From the NCBI GenBank assembly GCA_001768675.1, contig MELN01000020.1:42666-78986 (forward strand): a stretch of 36,321 bases of DNA, in the 5' to 3' direction. A program made the position numbers and the translations under genes. This stretch comes from Actinobacteria bacterium RBG_16_64_13 (GTDB lineage Bacteria > Actinomycetota > Thermoleophilia > RBG-16-64-13). Positions 22,676 to 31,545 of this stretch are shown piece after piece (positions within the stretch are counted from its first letter, which is position 1; every line of letters starts with the position of its first letter). The notes below the pieces were generated by a model. The model made no database searches. It had not been told where the DNA came from and was given only the letters and a program-made list of their open reading frames with translations.

Positions 22676-22694
22676 TCGATTCATTGTGAATCGA
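22676..22694 (+). repeat. 8-bp perfect hairpin in the fusA-tuf spacer
   Basis: TCGATTCA (22676-22683) pairs with TGAATCGA (22687-22694) around a TTG loop, starting 5 nt after the fusA stop. No U-tract follows. It may be an mRNA processing or stability element between fusA and the more highly expressed tuf. Confidence 0.4.
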
Positions 22695-22769
22695 ACGAAG
22701 TAACCAAGGGAAATCGGCTGCTGGGCTGCGGCGGCCGCCTGAGCGACTCAGGTAGAAAGGGAGGAATCA

Positions 22770-23975
<1,206 letters not shown>

Positions 23976-23985
23976 GAGTTGCTCG

Positions 23986-24294
23986 GTGGCGCAACAGAAG
24001 ATACGTATCAGGCTTAAAGCCTACGACCACGAGCTTGTAGACAAGAGCGCGCGGGCTATCGTCGAAACGGCTGAGCGCACGGGCGCTACCATTTCGGGCC
24101 CGGTGCCGCTGCCAACTGAGAAGAACGTCTACTGCGTGATCCGTAGCCCGTTCAAGGACAAGGATTCGCGGGAGCATTTCGAGATCAGGACGCATAAACG
24201 CCTGATCGACATCCATCAACCCACCCCCAAGACGGTGGACTCGTTGATGCGCATGGATCTGCCCGCGGGCGTGGACATAGAGATCAAACTGTGA
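23986..24294 (+). CDS. rpsJ: 30S ribosomal protein S10
   Basis: uS10/NusE, 102 residues, acts in the 30S head and as the NusB partner in antitermination. RIRLKAYDHELVDKSA (about 6-21) and the HKRLIDIHQPTPKTVDSLM segment are typical. GTG start, 10 nt after tuf; no promoter is seen in the gap, so the S10 genes appear joined to the str operon. Confidence 0.96.
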   Translation: MAQQKIRIRLKAYDHELVDKSARAIVETAERTGATISGPVPLPTEKNVYCVIRSPFKDKDSREHFEIRTHKRLIDIHQPTPKTVDSLMRMDLPAGVDIEIKL

Positions 24295-24902
24295 TGAAGA
24301 CGCTCTTAGGGACAAAGCTGGGTATGACCCAGTTCTTCAACGAGGACGGCACGGTCGTCCGCTGTACTGTGATCGAGGCTGGGCCCTGCTTGGTCACTCA
24401 GAAGAAGACCGTCGAGACCGACGGCTACGCCGCCACCCAGATAGCCTTTGGAGACGTCAAGGCGAAGAGGCTGAACAAGCCTCTGCTCGGACACCTCAAG
24501 AAGGCCGGCATCTCACCCAAGCGTCACCTCGTCGAGGTGCGGGGTGAGGACGCGTTGGCGGTAGGCGAAGCGGTCACGGTCGAGGTCTTCAAGCCGGGTG
24601 ACGAGGTCAAAGTGACCGGAGTCAGCAAGGGCAAGGGCTTCCAAGGCGTGATCAAGCGGCACGGGTTCGCTGGTGGTCCCGGCTATCACGGTTCCCACTC
24701 CCACCGCGTCCCCGGTTCCATCGGCTCTTCGGCCGACCCGTCCCGGGTGTACCCGGGCACGCGGCTGCCCGGCCAGATGGGTAATGTGCGTGTCACGCAA
24801 ACGGGTCTCACCGTGGTCAAGACCGACCCGGACAAGAACCTGGTGCTGGTCAAAGGTGCGATCCCGGGGAGCAAAGGTTCCCTGGTCGTGATCAGAGGTT
24901 AG
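24294..24902 (+). CDS. rplC: 50S ribosomal protein L3
   Basis: uL3, 202 residues. ATG 24294 overlaps the rpsJ stop as TGATG and gives the usual MKTLLGTKLGMTQ start; a GTG one codon earlier is less likely. The long loop reaching the peptidyl-transferase centre is visible around GYHGSHSHRVPGSIG. Confidence 0.96.
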   Translation: MKTLLGTKLGMTQFFNEDGTVVRCTVIEAGPCLVTQKKTVETDGYAATQIAFGDVKAKRLNKPLLGHLKKAGISPKRHLVEVRGEDALAVGEAVTVEVFKPGDEVKVTGVSKGKGFQGVIKRHGFAGGPGYHGSHSHRVPGSIGSSADPSRVYPGTRLPGQMGNVRVTQTGLTVVKTDPDKNLVLVKGAIPGSKGSLVVIRG

Positions 24903-24906
24903 GCCT

Positions 24907-25545
24907 ATGTCATCCATCGATAGAATCGACGAGAACGGCGCGGTCGTCGGCCAACATGAATTGGCCGACGCGCTCCTGGCCGACCAGATCAACGTCGGTC
25001 TCCTCCACCAGGTGGTGACGGCCGAACTGGCCGGGCACCGCCAGGGTACCGCCGCCGCCAAGAGCAGAAGCCAGGTGGCCGGAACGGGTGCGAAACAGTG
25101 GCGCCAGAAGGGCACCGGCCGGGCTCGCGTGGGCTCAGGCAAGGTGTCGCAGTTTACCGGCGGGGGCGTTGCTTTCCCGCCGATTCCCCGCAGTTACTCC
25201 ATGAAGGTCAACAAGAAGGCCAAGGCCTTGGCGTTTCGGATGGCACTGGCCGATCTCGTGGCCGGGGGCACTGTCCGTGTTCTCTCGGGCACCACTTTCG
25301 ATGAGCCGTCCGCCAAGCGGGCCGCGGGTATCCTCGGCAAGATCGAACTGGAGAAGCCGTTGCTTGTCCTGGTCGGCGGCGAAGAGGTGGCGGCGCTGAA
25401 GAGCTTCCGCAATCTGGCCGGCACTAGGGTCCTCACCATCGGTGAAGCCGAGGTGCAAGACTACATCTGGGCCAAGAGCCTGCTGTTCACAGATGCCGCC
25501 GTAGCCTTCCTCGAGCGAGGCTTGAACGTGGGCGGTGACTCGTAG
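24907..25545 (+). CDS. rplD: 50S ribosomal protein L4
   Basis: uL4, 212 residues, lines the peptide exit tunnel. The extended tunnel loop includes the conserved KQWRQKGTGRARVGS stretch (about 60-74). Starts 4 nt after rplC. In E. coli L4 represses the S10 operon; no L4-responsive leader is recognisable here before rpsJ. Confidence 0.96.
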   Translation: MSSIDRIDENGAVVGQHELADALLADQINVGLLHQVVTAELAGHRQGTAAAKSRSQVAGTGAKQWRQKGTGRARVGSGKVSQFTGGGVAFPPIPRSYSMKVNKKAKALAFRMALADLVAGGTVRVLSGTTFDEPSAKRAAGILGKIELEKPLLVLVGGEEVAALKSFRNLAGTRVLTIGEAEVQDYIWAKSLLFTDAAVAFLERGLNVGGDS

Positions 25546-25829
25546 TGGACGCACGGCAGATCATCATCCGTCCGATCATCTCGGAGAAGAGCTACCGGGC
25601 CATCGATACCAACCGGTACTCGTTCGAAGTCAATTATCGGGCCACCAAGCCTCACATACGCGCCGCTGTGGAAGAGATCTTCAATGTGAAGGTCATCGGT
25701 GTGCAGACTATCAACGTTAAGCCGAAACCCAAGCGCAGGGGCGCCCATGCGGGAGTCACCAAGCGGTGGAAGAAGGCAGTGGTCGAGCTTGCTCCGGGCA
25801 ATCGGATCGAGTTCTTCGGCGCGACCTAG
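25545..25829 (+). CDS. rplW: 50S ribosomal protein L23
   Basis: uL23, 94 residues, sits at the tunnel exit and binds trigger factor and SRP. RPIISEKSYRAID opens the protein and an Arg/Lys-rich loop (KPKPKRRGAHAGVTKRWKK) follows. The GTG start overlaps the last base of the rplD stop codon. Confidence 0.96.
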   Translation: MDARQIIIRPIISEKSYRAIDTNRYSFEVNYRATKPHIRAAVEEIFNVKVIGVQTINVKPKPKRRGAHAGVTKRWKKAVVELAPGNRIEFFGAT

Positions 25830-25844
25830 AGGGGTTAGAGAGAC

Positions 25845-26678
25845 ATGGCCATAAAGAGTTACAAGCCGACATCTCCCGGACGCAGGTTCGCGACTACGCC
25901 TGCCTTCGATGAAATCACGAAGACCGAGCCGGAGAAGTCGCTCACCCGCCCGGTGAAGCGCAACGGTGGGCGCAACAACAACGGTCGCATCACCACCCGG
26001 CACCAAGGCGGCGGGCATAAGCGCCTGTATAGGATCATCGACTTCAAGCGCGACAAAGACGGCGTGCCCGGCCGGGTCGACTCCATCGAGTACGATCCCA
26101 ATCGCAACGCCCGCATCGCGCTGGTAGTGTACGCGGACGGCGACAAGCGCTACATCCTTGCGCCCAATAAGCTGGGCGTGGGCTCGATGGTCGAAGCGGG
26201 CCCCGGGGCCGACATCCGGGTGGGCTGTGCCCTCCCGATGCGAAACATCCCGGTGGGCACCGTGGTGCACAACATCGAGATGCGCAAAGGTGGCGGCGGC
26301 CAGATCGCGCGTTCGGCCGGCACGTCGGCCCAGATGATGGCCAAAGAAGGCGACTACGCCATCCTTCGGCTACCCTCGGGCGAGATGCGCATGATCCATC
26401 TGGAATGCAGGGCGACTGTGGGCGAGATCGGCAATGCCGAGCACGAGAACCTCGTGACCGGTAAGGCGGGACGCAAGCGCTGGATGGGCGTCAGGCCCGG
26501 CGTGCGCGGCACCACCATGAACCCGGTCGATCACCCGCACGGCGGCGGCGAGGGGTCAACGCCTCCGGGTCGCAACCCGGTGACGCCGTGGGGAGTCCCC
26601 ACACTTGGCCACAAGACCCGCAAGGCCAAGAAGCTTTCGAACAAATACATCGTCAGACGGCGAGGAAAAGGGAGGTAG
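25845..26678 (+). CDS. rplB: 50S ribosomal protein L2
   Basis: uL2, 277 residues, needed for subunit association and peptidyl transfer. GRNNNGRITTRHQGGGHKR (about 45-63) and the highly conserved DHPHGGGEG near the C-terminus, which carries the catalytically important histidine, are intact. GTTAGAGAG upstream gives a moderate ribosome binding site. Confidence 0.97.
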   Translation: MAIKSYKPTSPGRRFATTPAFDEITKTEPEKSLTRPVKRNGGRNNNGRITTRHQGGGHKRLYRIIDFKRDKDGVPGRVDSIEYDPNRNARIALVVYADGDKRYILAPNKLGVGSMVEAGPGADIRVGCALPMRNIPVGTVVHNIEMRKGGGGQIARSAGTSAQMMAKEGDYAILRLPSGEMRMIHLECRATVGEIGNAEHENLVTGKAGRKRWMGVRPGVRGTTMNPVDHPHGGGEGSTPPGRNPVTPWGVPTLGHKTRKAKKLSNKYIVRRRGKGR

Positions 26679-26687
26679 TAGAGCATC

Positions 26688-26972
26688 GTGGCACGTTCAA
26701 GCAAGAAAGCTCCCTTCGTCGAAGAGCGACTCATGTCGCGTGTCGAGGCGATGAACCAGACCGGCGAGAAGCGCATGCTGAAGACCTGGTCGAGGGCGTC
26801 AACCATCTATCCCGAGATGATCGGGCACACGATCGCCGTCCATGACGGCCGCAAACACGTGCCCATCTACGTGACGGAAAGCATGGTCGGCCACCGGCTG
26901 GGCGAATTCGCGCTGACCCGTACCTTCCGCGGCCACGGCGGCAACAAAGAGCGCCGTATGAAGAGGAAGTGA
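26688..26972 (+). CDS. rpsS: 30S ribosomal protein S19
   Basis: uS19, 94 residues, in the 30S head. Typical segments are ARSSKKAPFVEERLM at the start, TWSRASTIYPEMIGHTIAVH in the middle and GEFALTRTFRGH near the end. GTG start after GGGAGG. Confidence 0.96.
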   Translation: MARSSKKAPFVEERLMSRVEAMNQTGEKRMLKTWSRASTIYPEMIGHTIAVHDGRKHVPIYVTESMVGHRLGEFALTRTFRGHGGNKERRMKRK

Positions 26973-26977
26973 GAAGC

Positions 26978-27316
26978 ATGGTCAACGCAACCGCCAAATA
27001 CGTGCGGGTCTCCCCGCGCAAAGCCGGTGATGTGGCCCGGCTCATCCGGGGCAAGAGAGTGGCCGAAGCCAAGGCCATCTTGTCGCTCAGCCCACGAGCT
27101 GCCGCCAAGCTGGTAGGCAAGGTCCTCGCCTCCGCGGTGGCCAACGCCGAGAACAATCATGACCTCGACGCCGACGACCTGTATGTGGTCTCGGCATTCG
27201 TGGACGGTGGTCCCACCCTCAAGCGGTTCAAGCCGCGTGCAATGGGGCGGGCCAGCCGCATAAACAAGAGGACGAGTCACATCACCGTATGCGTCGACGA
27301 GAAAAAGGAGTCGTAG
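26978..27316 (+). CDS. rplV: 50S ribosomal protein L22
   Basis: uL22, 112 residues, forms part of the exit tunnel constriction. ATG 26978 gives the family-typical start VNATAKYVRVSPRKA; an in-frame GTG at 26969 overlapping rpsS is possible but less likely. The beta-hairpin tip GRASRINKRTSH is conserved. Confidence 0.95.
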   Translation: MVNATAKYVRVSPRKAGDVARLIRGKRVAEAKAILSLSPRAAAKLVGKVLASAVANAENNHDLDADDLYVVSAFVDGGPTLKRFKPRAMGRASRINKRTSHITVCVDEKKES

Positions 27317-27319
27317 CAG

Positions 27320-27994
27320 GTGGGTCAGAAAGTTCATCCCGGAGGCATGCGGCTTGGCATCATCCATGACTGGAAGGCTCACTGGTACACCGAGAGGCAG
27401 TTTGCCAGTTTTCTCCACGAGGATCTGGCCATCCGCAAGCACATCCAGCGAAAGATGGGGCATGCCGGCCTGTCCGCCATCATCATCCGCAAGGATACGA
27501 ACAAGCTGGTCGTCGACATCAACACGGCGCGGCCCGGCATAGTCATAGGCAAGTCGGGCTCCGAAGTGGATTCGCTCAGGCGTGACCTCCACGACATGAC
27601 GGGCAAGACAGTGCACGTCAACATCGTCGAGATCAAACGGCCCGAGCTCGATGCCAACCTGGTCGCCCAGTCCATCGCCGAGCAGCTCGCCAATCGGGTG
27701 AGTTTTCGCCGGGCGATGAAGCGGGCGATCACTTCGGCAATGCGTTCCGGCGCCGTGGGCATCAAAGTGAAGTCCGGCGGACGTCTGGGCGGGGCCGAGA
27801 TGGCGCGCATCGAGGGTTACAGTGAGGGGCGCGTGCCTCTGCATACCCTGCGGGCCGACATCGACTACGGTTTTTGCGAGGCCGACACGACGTTCGGCAA
27901 GATCGGCGTGAAGGTTTGGATAAACAAGGGTGAGATCATGCCCGAGGGATTCGATCTGGGGTCCCGGGGGCAGTCGGAAGCCCGTCTAGGTTGA
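27320..27994 (+). CDS. rpsC: 30S ribosomal protein S3
   Basis: uS3, 224 residues, at the mRNA entry tunnel with helicase function. The N-terminus GQKVHPGGMRLGI is typical, the KH domain contains GIVIGKSGSEVDSLR (about 73-87), and the C-terminal half has GRLGGAEMARIEGYSEGRVPLHTLRA in order. GTG start 4 nt after rplV. Confidence 0.96.
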   Translation: MGQKVHPGGMRLGIIHDWKAHWYTERQFASFLHEDLAIRKHIQRKMGHAGLSAIIIRKDTNKLVVDINTARPGIVIGKSGSEVDSLRRDLHDMTGKTVHVNIVEIKRPELDANLVAQSIAEQLANRVSFRRAMKRAITSAMRSGAVGIKVKSGGRLGGAEMARIEGYSEGRVPLHTLRADIDYGFCEADTTFGKIGVKVWINKGEIMPEGFDLGSRGQSEARLG

Positions 27995-28038
27995 CGGTCG
28001 CGGATCTGGGTCCGTCGAACGAAGAACGAGGATAAGAC

Positions 28039-28464
28039 ATGCTACTACCAAAACGGGTTAAGCACCGCAAACAGCACCGGGGCCGCATGGCCGGGATGGC
28101 GAAAGGCCAAAACACAGTCCATTTCGGCGAATACGGTCTTCAGGCGCTGGAGCCGGGCTGGGTTACCAGCCGGCAGATTGAAGCTGCTCGTATCGCCATG
28201 ACCCGGAAGATCAAGCGCGGCGGCAAGGTGTGGATCAACATCTTCCCGCAGAAGCCCATCACCAAGAAGCCCGCCGAAACCCGTATGGGCTCCGGCAAGG
28301 GTTCTCCTGACCAGTGGGTGGCCGTGGTGAAACCGGGCCGCGTGATGTTCGAGTTGGCGGGGGTCTCCGAGGAATTGGCCAAGGAAGCCATCCGCGTGGC
28401 GGCGCACAAACTTCCTGTCAAATGCAGATTCGCGACCAGGGAGGACGGGGGCATTGAAGGTTAA
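28039..28464 (+). CDS. rplP: 50S ribosomal protein L16
   Basis: uL16, 141 residues, near the A-site tRNA elbow. MLLPKRVKHRKQHRGR opens the protein; KRGGKVWINIFPQKPITKKPAETRMGSGKG follows in order. It is preceded by a 44-nt gap after rpsC with GAGGA before ATG, and its end overlaps rpmC by 11 nt. Confidence 0.96.
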   Translation: MLLPKRVKHRKQHRGRMAGMAKGQNTVHFGEYGLQALEPGWVTSRQIEAARIAMTRKIKRGGKVWINIFPQKPITKKPAETRMGSGKGSPDQWVAVVKPGRVMFELAGVSEELAKEAIRVAAHKLPVKCRFATREDGGIEG

Positions 28465-28654
28465 GGACATAGTCGAGCTTGCTGACGAAGAACTGGCCCA
28501 GCGTCTCAAGCAGTCGCGCGAGGAGCTGTTCAACCTGCGGTTCCAGCATGCGGCCGGCCAACTGGAGAACACCAGCCGCCTCCGCCAAGTGCGCCAGGAC
28601 ATCGCCAGGATCATGACGGTGCAGTCTGTTAGAGAACGGGCAGGGGAGCTTTGA
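28454..28654 (+). CDS. rpmC: 50S ribosomal protein L29
   Basis: uL29, 66 residues, at the tunnel exit. The family motif LFNLRFQHAAGQLENTSRL (about 26-44) is clear. The start is TTG 28454 (MKVKDIVEL), inside the end of rplP and preceded by GAGG about 10 nt upstream, which indicates translational coupling. Confidence 0.94.
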   Translation: MKVKDIVELADEELAQRLKQSREELFNLRFQHAAGQLENTSRLRQVRQDIARIMTVQSVRERAGEL

Positions 28655-28917
28655 TGGCCGAGAAGCGAGCCACAGCGCAGAGGGAGCGGCAGGGCGTGGT
28701 CGTCTCCGACAAGATGGAAAAGACGATAGTCGTGCAGGTGAGCGCGGTGAAGCCTCACGCCCAGTACCAGAAGGTTATCCGCACGACCGATCGCTTGAAG
28801 GCTCATGACGAGCAGAACGAGGCTCGGGTCGGGGACACCGTGTTGGTGCGCGAATGCCGGCCGCTTTCACGGGACAAGACCTGGCGCCTGATCAAGGTGC
28901 TCGAACGGGCCGAGTAG
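28654..28917 (+). CDS. rpsQ: 30S ribosomal protein S17
   Basis: uS17, 87 residues, an early 16S-binding OB-fold protein. GVVVSDKMEKTIVVQV (about 14-29) and RECRPLSRDKTWRLIKVLE are typical. ATG overlaps the rpmC stop as TGATG, after AGGGGAG. Confidence 0.95.
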   Translation: MAEKRATAQRERQGVVVSDKMEKTIVVQVSAVKPHAQYQKVIRTTDRLKAHDEQNEARVGDTVLVRECRPLSRDKTWRLIKVLERAE

Positions 28918-28945
28918 CCCGCCGGCGGGAGATGGGTGACAAACG

Positions 28946-29314
28946 ATGATACAGGTGGAAACAAGACTGAGGGTCGCCGACAACACCGGCGCGCGTGAGC
29001 TTTTGTGCATCCGCATCAAGGGCGGGTCGCAGCGGCGCTACGCCGGCGTGGGCGACATCATAGTGGGGGCGGTCAAAGAGGCCACCCCGGGCGGCGCCGT
29101 CAAAAAAGGCGACGTGGTGCAGGCGGTCGTCGTGCGGGTGAAGAAGGCATACGGCCGCCGGGACGGCACATACATCGGGTTCGACGAGAACGCGGCCGTG
29201 CTTATCGACCGGCAGATGAACCCGCGGGGCACGAGGATCTTCGGCCCTGTGGGGCGTGAACTTCGTGAGAAGAACTTCGCGAAGATCATCTCGCTGGCCC
29301 CGGAGGTGCTGTGA
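28946..29314 (+). CDS. rplN: 50S ribosomal protein L14
   Basis: uL14, 122 residues, at the subunit interface and the docking site of RsfS. MIQVETRLRVADNTGAREL and the PRGTRIFGPVGRELRE segment are typical. GGGAG precedes ATG. The 28-nt gap from rpsQ is the junction between the classical S10 and spc operons, without an obvious promoter. Confidence 0.97.
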   Translation: MIQVETRLRVADNTGARELLCIRIKGGSQRRYAGVGDIIVGAVKEATPGGAVKKGDVVQAVVVRVKKAYGRRDGTYIGFDENAAVLIDRQMNPRGTRIFGPVGRELREKNFAKIISLAPEVL

Positions 29315-29661
29315 TGGCCACCGCGACCGCCAGGCACACCAAGAAGTTCCGCATCAAGAAGGGTGACACCGTCGAGGTCGTGCAAGGCAAGGAGAACGCC
29401 AAGCGGGGCAAGGTCCTCCACGTTCTGGAGGCCGAAGAACGTATCGTGGTGGAACGGGTCAACTTCATCAAGCGGCACATCCGGCCGTCGAAAAAGACCC
29501 CGCAGGGCGGAGTCATCGAGCGCGAAGCCAGCATGCACATCAGCAACGTGAAGTTGGTCTGCCCCAGCTGCAACAACGCCGTCCGCGTGGGCGTGCGTAT
29601 GGAGGGCGAGGACAAGATCCGCTACTGCAAGAAGTGCAACGTCCAGGTGGATAAGGGTTAG
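29314..29661 (+). CDS. rplX: 50S ribosomal protein L24, zinc-ribbon form
   Basis: uL24, 115 residues, an assembly initiator. KKGDTVEVVQGKENAKRGKV is the KOW motif (about 15-34). The C-terminal half carries Cys83/Cys86 and Cys105/Cys108 as a zinc ribbon. ATG 29314 overlaps the rplN stop (TGATG); a GTG one codon earlier is less likely. Confidence 0.95.
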   Translation: MATATARHTKKFRIKKGDTVEVVQGKENAKRGKVLHVLEAEERIVVERVNFIKRHIRPSKKTPQGGVIEREASMHISNVKLVCPSCNNAVRVGVRMEGEDKIRYCKKCNVQVDKG

Positions 29662-29663
29662 CG

Positions 29664-30211
29664 ATGGCAGTTCCCAGACTTAAAGAGAGATACCATACCG
29701 ACATCGTGCCGGCCATGCGAGATCGGTTCGGCTACGCGAACGTCATGCAGGTTCCCAAGGTCACCAAGCTGACTCTGAACATGGGCATCGGCGAGGGCAC
29801 GCACGACGCCAAGGTGCTGGAAGAGGCGGCTACACAGCTGGGCCAGATTACCGGCCAGAAGGCGCAGATTCGGCGAGCGCGCAAGTCGGTGGCCAACTTC
29901 AAGCTTCGGGCCGGCATGCCGTAGGCCTGCGTGTCACTCTGCGCGGCGACCGCATGTACGAGATGCTCGACCGGCTGATGAGCATCGCTCTGCCCCGCAT
30001 CCGCGACTTCCGTGGCGTAGCCCCCAGCGGTTTCGATGGCCAGGGCAACTACAACATGGGCATCAAAGAGCAGATCATCTTCCCGGAGATCGACTACGAC
30101 AAGATCGACAAGCTCCGGGGTCTTGATATCGCCATCACTACCACGGCCAAAACCGACGACGAGGGACGGGCACTCCTCAAGTTCATGGGCATGCCTTTCC
30201 GCGAGAGCTGA
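29664..30211 (+). CDS. rplE: 50S ribosomal protein L5, reading frame broken by one missing base
   Basis: uL5 binds 5S rRNA and the P-site tRNA. As read, the frame starting at 29664 ends at TAG 29922-29924 after 86 residues (ending KLRAGMP). The protein continues without loss in the -1 frame from GTA 29921-29923 as VGLRVTLRGDRMYEMLDRL to the TGA at 30209-30211. Adding one base near 29919-29922 (for example CCG to CCGG) gives a normal 182-residue L5. The second part has no ribosome binding site and no slippery heptamer precedes the break, so an assembly or sequencing error in an essential gene is the likeliest cause. Confidence 0.9.
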
Positions 30212-30230
30212 AGGATAGGAGCATCAGCGC

Positions 30231-30416
30231 ATGGCAAAGAAATCAATGATCGCAAAGGCACGGCGGCCGCAGAAATATGCGGTCCGGGCCCACAACCGTT
30301 GCCTCCGCTGCGGCCGGCCCCGTGGTTATCTCCGCCGTTTCGGCCTGTGTCGTATTTGTCTTCGTGAGCTGGCCCACCAGGGATTCATCCCTGGGGTCAC
30401 CAAGTCAAGCTGGTAG
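30231..30416 (+). CDS. rpsZ: 30S ribosomal protein S14, zinc type
   Basis: uS14, 61 residues, the short zinc-binding (C+) form. Cys24/Cys27 and Cys40/Cys43 make the zinc site, and the C-terminus GFIPGVTKSSW is typical. It is the expected actinobacterial and Gram-positive spc-operon copy. Confidence 0.96.
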   Translation: MAKKSMIAKARRPQKYAVRAHNRCLRCGRPRGYLRRFGLCRICLRELAHQGFIPGVTKSSW

Positions 30417-30424
30417 GAGGGGTC

Positions 30425-30823
30425 ATGTCGCAAACCGATCCCATCGCCGACATGCTGACCCGTGTGCGGAACGCCAACAAGGCGCTGCACGCCCAGGTCG
30501 AGATGCCGGCCTCTGCCCAAAAGGTGGAGTTGGCCCGCCTTCTCAAAGACGAGGGCTATATCGCCGGCTACTCGATAGTCAAAGAAGGGAGCTTCGACAA
30601 GCTGGTGGTCGAGCTCAAGTACACTGACGGCCGTCGCCGCGTCATCTCGCAGGTGAAGAGGGTCAGTAAGCCGGGCCGCCGCATCTACGCCAAGAAGGAC
30701 AACCTTCCCAGAGTCCTCGGGGGCTTGGGCACGGCCGTCATCTCCACTTCACGTGGCTTGATGACCGCTCGGGAAGCGCAACGGCTGGGTGTTGGCGGCG
30801 AAGTCGTCTGCTTCGTCTGGTAA
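30425..30823 (+). CDS. rpsH: 30S ribosomal protein S8
   Basis: uS8, 132 residues, a primary 16S binder that represses the spc operon in E. coli. TDPIADMLTRVRNAN (about 4-18) and the C-terminal ISTSRGLMTAREAQRLGVGGEVVCFVW (split across two strands) are typical. AGGAGG lies 5 nt before ATG. Confidence 0.96.
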   Translation: MSQTDPIADMLTRVRNANKALHAQVEMPASAQKVELARLLKDEGYIAGYSIVKEGSFDKLVVELKYTDGRRRVISQVKRVSKPGRRIYAKKDNLPRVLGGLGTAVISTSRGLMTAREAQRLGVGGEVVCFVW

Positions 30824-30827
30824 TGCT

Positions 30828-31361
30828 ATGTCAAGAATAGGTAGAGCACCCATATCAGTCCCGGCCGGCGTGGATATCGTTATCGCCGGGAACAACGTCG
30901 CGGTCAAGGGCCCCAAGGGGCATTTGTCGCTGGACGTTCACCCTAGCATGAGCGTGGCGCTGGACAACGGCGTCATGACCGTCACGAGGCCCGACGATTC
31001 GGGACCCAACCGGTCCCTTCACGGCCTTACGCGCACTCTTATTTCCAACATGGTCACCGGGGTGACGGCTGGATTCGAGAAGAAGCTCGAGATCCAGGGC
31101 GTCGGTTATCGCGCCTCCAAGAAAGGCGCCGACCTGGAGATCCTGGTCGGGTACTCCCACCCCGTGGTCGTGCCGCCCCCGGAGAATATCGAGTTCGAGG
31201 TGCCTGTGCCCACGCAGATCGTGGTCAGGGGCATCGACAAGCAACGTGTCGGCCAGGTTGCCGCCGAGATCCGCTCCATCCGGAAGCCCGAGCCCTACAA
31301 GGGCAAAGGCATCCGCTACGAGGGCGAAGTGGTGCGGCGCAAGGTCGGCAAGCGGGCGTAG
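30828..31361 (+). CDS. rplF: 50S ribosomal protein L6
   Basis: uL6, 177 residues, near the factor-binding site. ATG 30828 gives the normal MSRIGRAPISVPAGV start; the frame is open 13 codons further up inside rpsH, but that start is not family-like. There is no clear Shine-Dalgarno and the gap from rpsH is only 4 nt, so translation is probably coupled. The C-terminal KPEPYKGKGIRYEGEVVRRK is intact. Confidence 0.95.
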   Translation: MSRIGRAPISVPAGVDIVIAGNNVAVKGPKGHLSLDVHPSMSVALDNGVMTVTRPDDSGPNRSLHGLTRTLISNMVTGVTAGFEKKLEIQGVGYRASKKGADLEILVGYSHPVVVPPPENIEFEVPVPTQIVVRGIDKQRVGQVAAEIRSIRKPEPYKGKGIRYEGEVVRRKVGKRA

Positions 31362-31374
31362 GGAGCGACACGAA

Positions 31375-31545
31375 ATGAAGACACGCCAACAGGCCGCGAT
31401 GGACGCGGGCGAGGCAAGGACGCAAAGAGTGCTCGTAGCAGCGCTACGGGCGCGACCGAGGACGATGCATCGCACTGTCCAGTGCGGACTCGGTGGCCGC
31501 GATTTCGTTTCGCGTCGCGACCACAACAGGAAGAGGAGAGCATGA
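31375..31545 (+). CDS. possible small basic protein between rplF and rplR
   Basis: A 56-codon frame (MKTRQQAAMDAGEA onward, ending RRDHNRKRRA) begins 14 nt after the rplF stop with GGGAG 10 nt upstream, and its TGA overlaps the rplR start as ATGA, a classic coupling layout. It is very Arg-rich with one Cys (37). I recognise no family. Codon use is poorer than in neighbours (about 67 percent G/C at third positions, with AGA, CTA, GTA and CGA codons), and the same DNA can form three hairpins, so it may instead be a structured RNA spacer. These genes are normally nearly adjacent. Confidence 0.4.
   Translation: MKTRQQAAMDAGEARTQRVLVAALRARPRTMHRTVQCGLGGRDFVSRRDHNRKRRA
31434..31514 (+). promoter_or_regulatory. 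three consecutive hairpins in the rplF-rplR insertion
   Basis: Hairpin 1: CGTAGC (31434-31439) with GCTACG (31443-31448). Hairpin 2: ACCGAG (31455-31460) with CTCGGT (31489-31494), enclosing CGCACT (31471-31476) with AGTGCG (31481-31486). Hairpin 3: CGCGA (31498-31502) with TCGCG (31510-31514). Hairpin 3 ends 16 nt before the rplR ribosome binding site. Such a run of folds in mid-operon could bind a ribosomal protein for feedback control; this is inference. Confidence 0.45.

Noticed and set aside
29900..29924. Programmed -1 frameshift in rplE
   Set aside because: No X XXY YYZ heptamer lies in the window where both frames are open and no downstream pseudoknot was evident; an indel error explains it more simply.
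31418..31427. GGACGCAAAG, a string found in c-di-GMP-I riboswitches
   Set aside because: The required upstream stem with GAAA tetraloop and the second receptor stem are not in place, so it is probably a chance match inside the rplF-rplR insertion.
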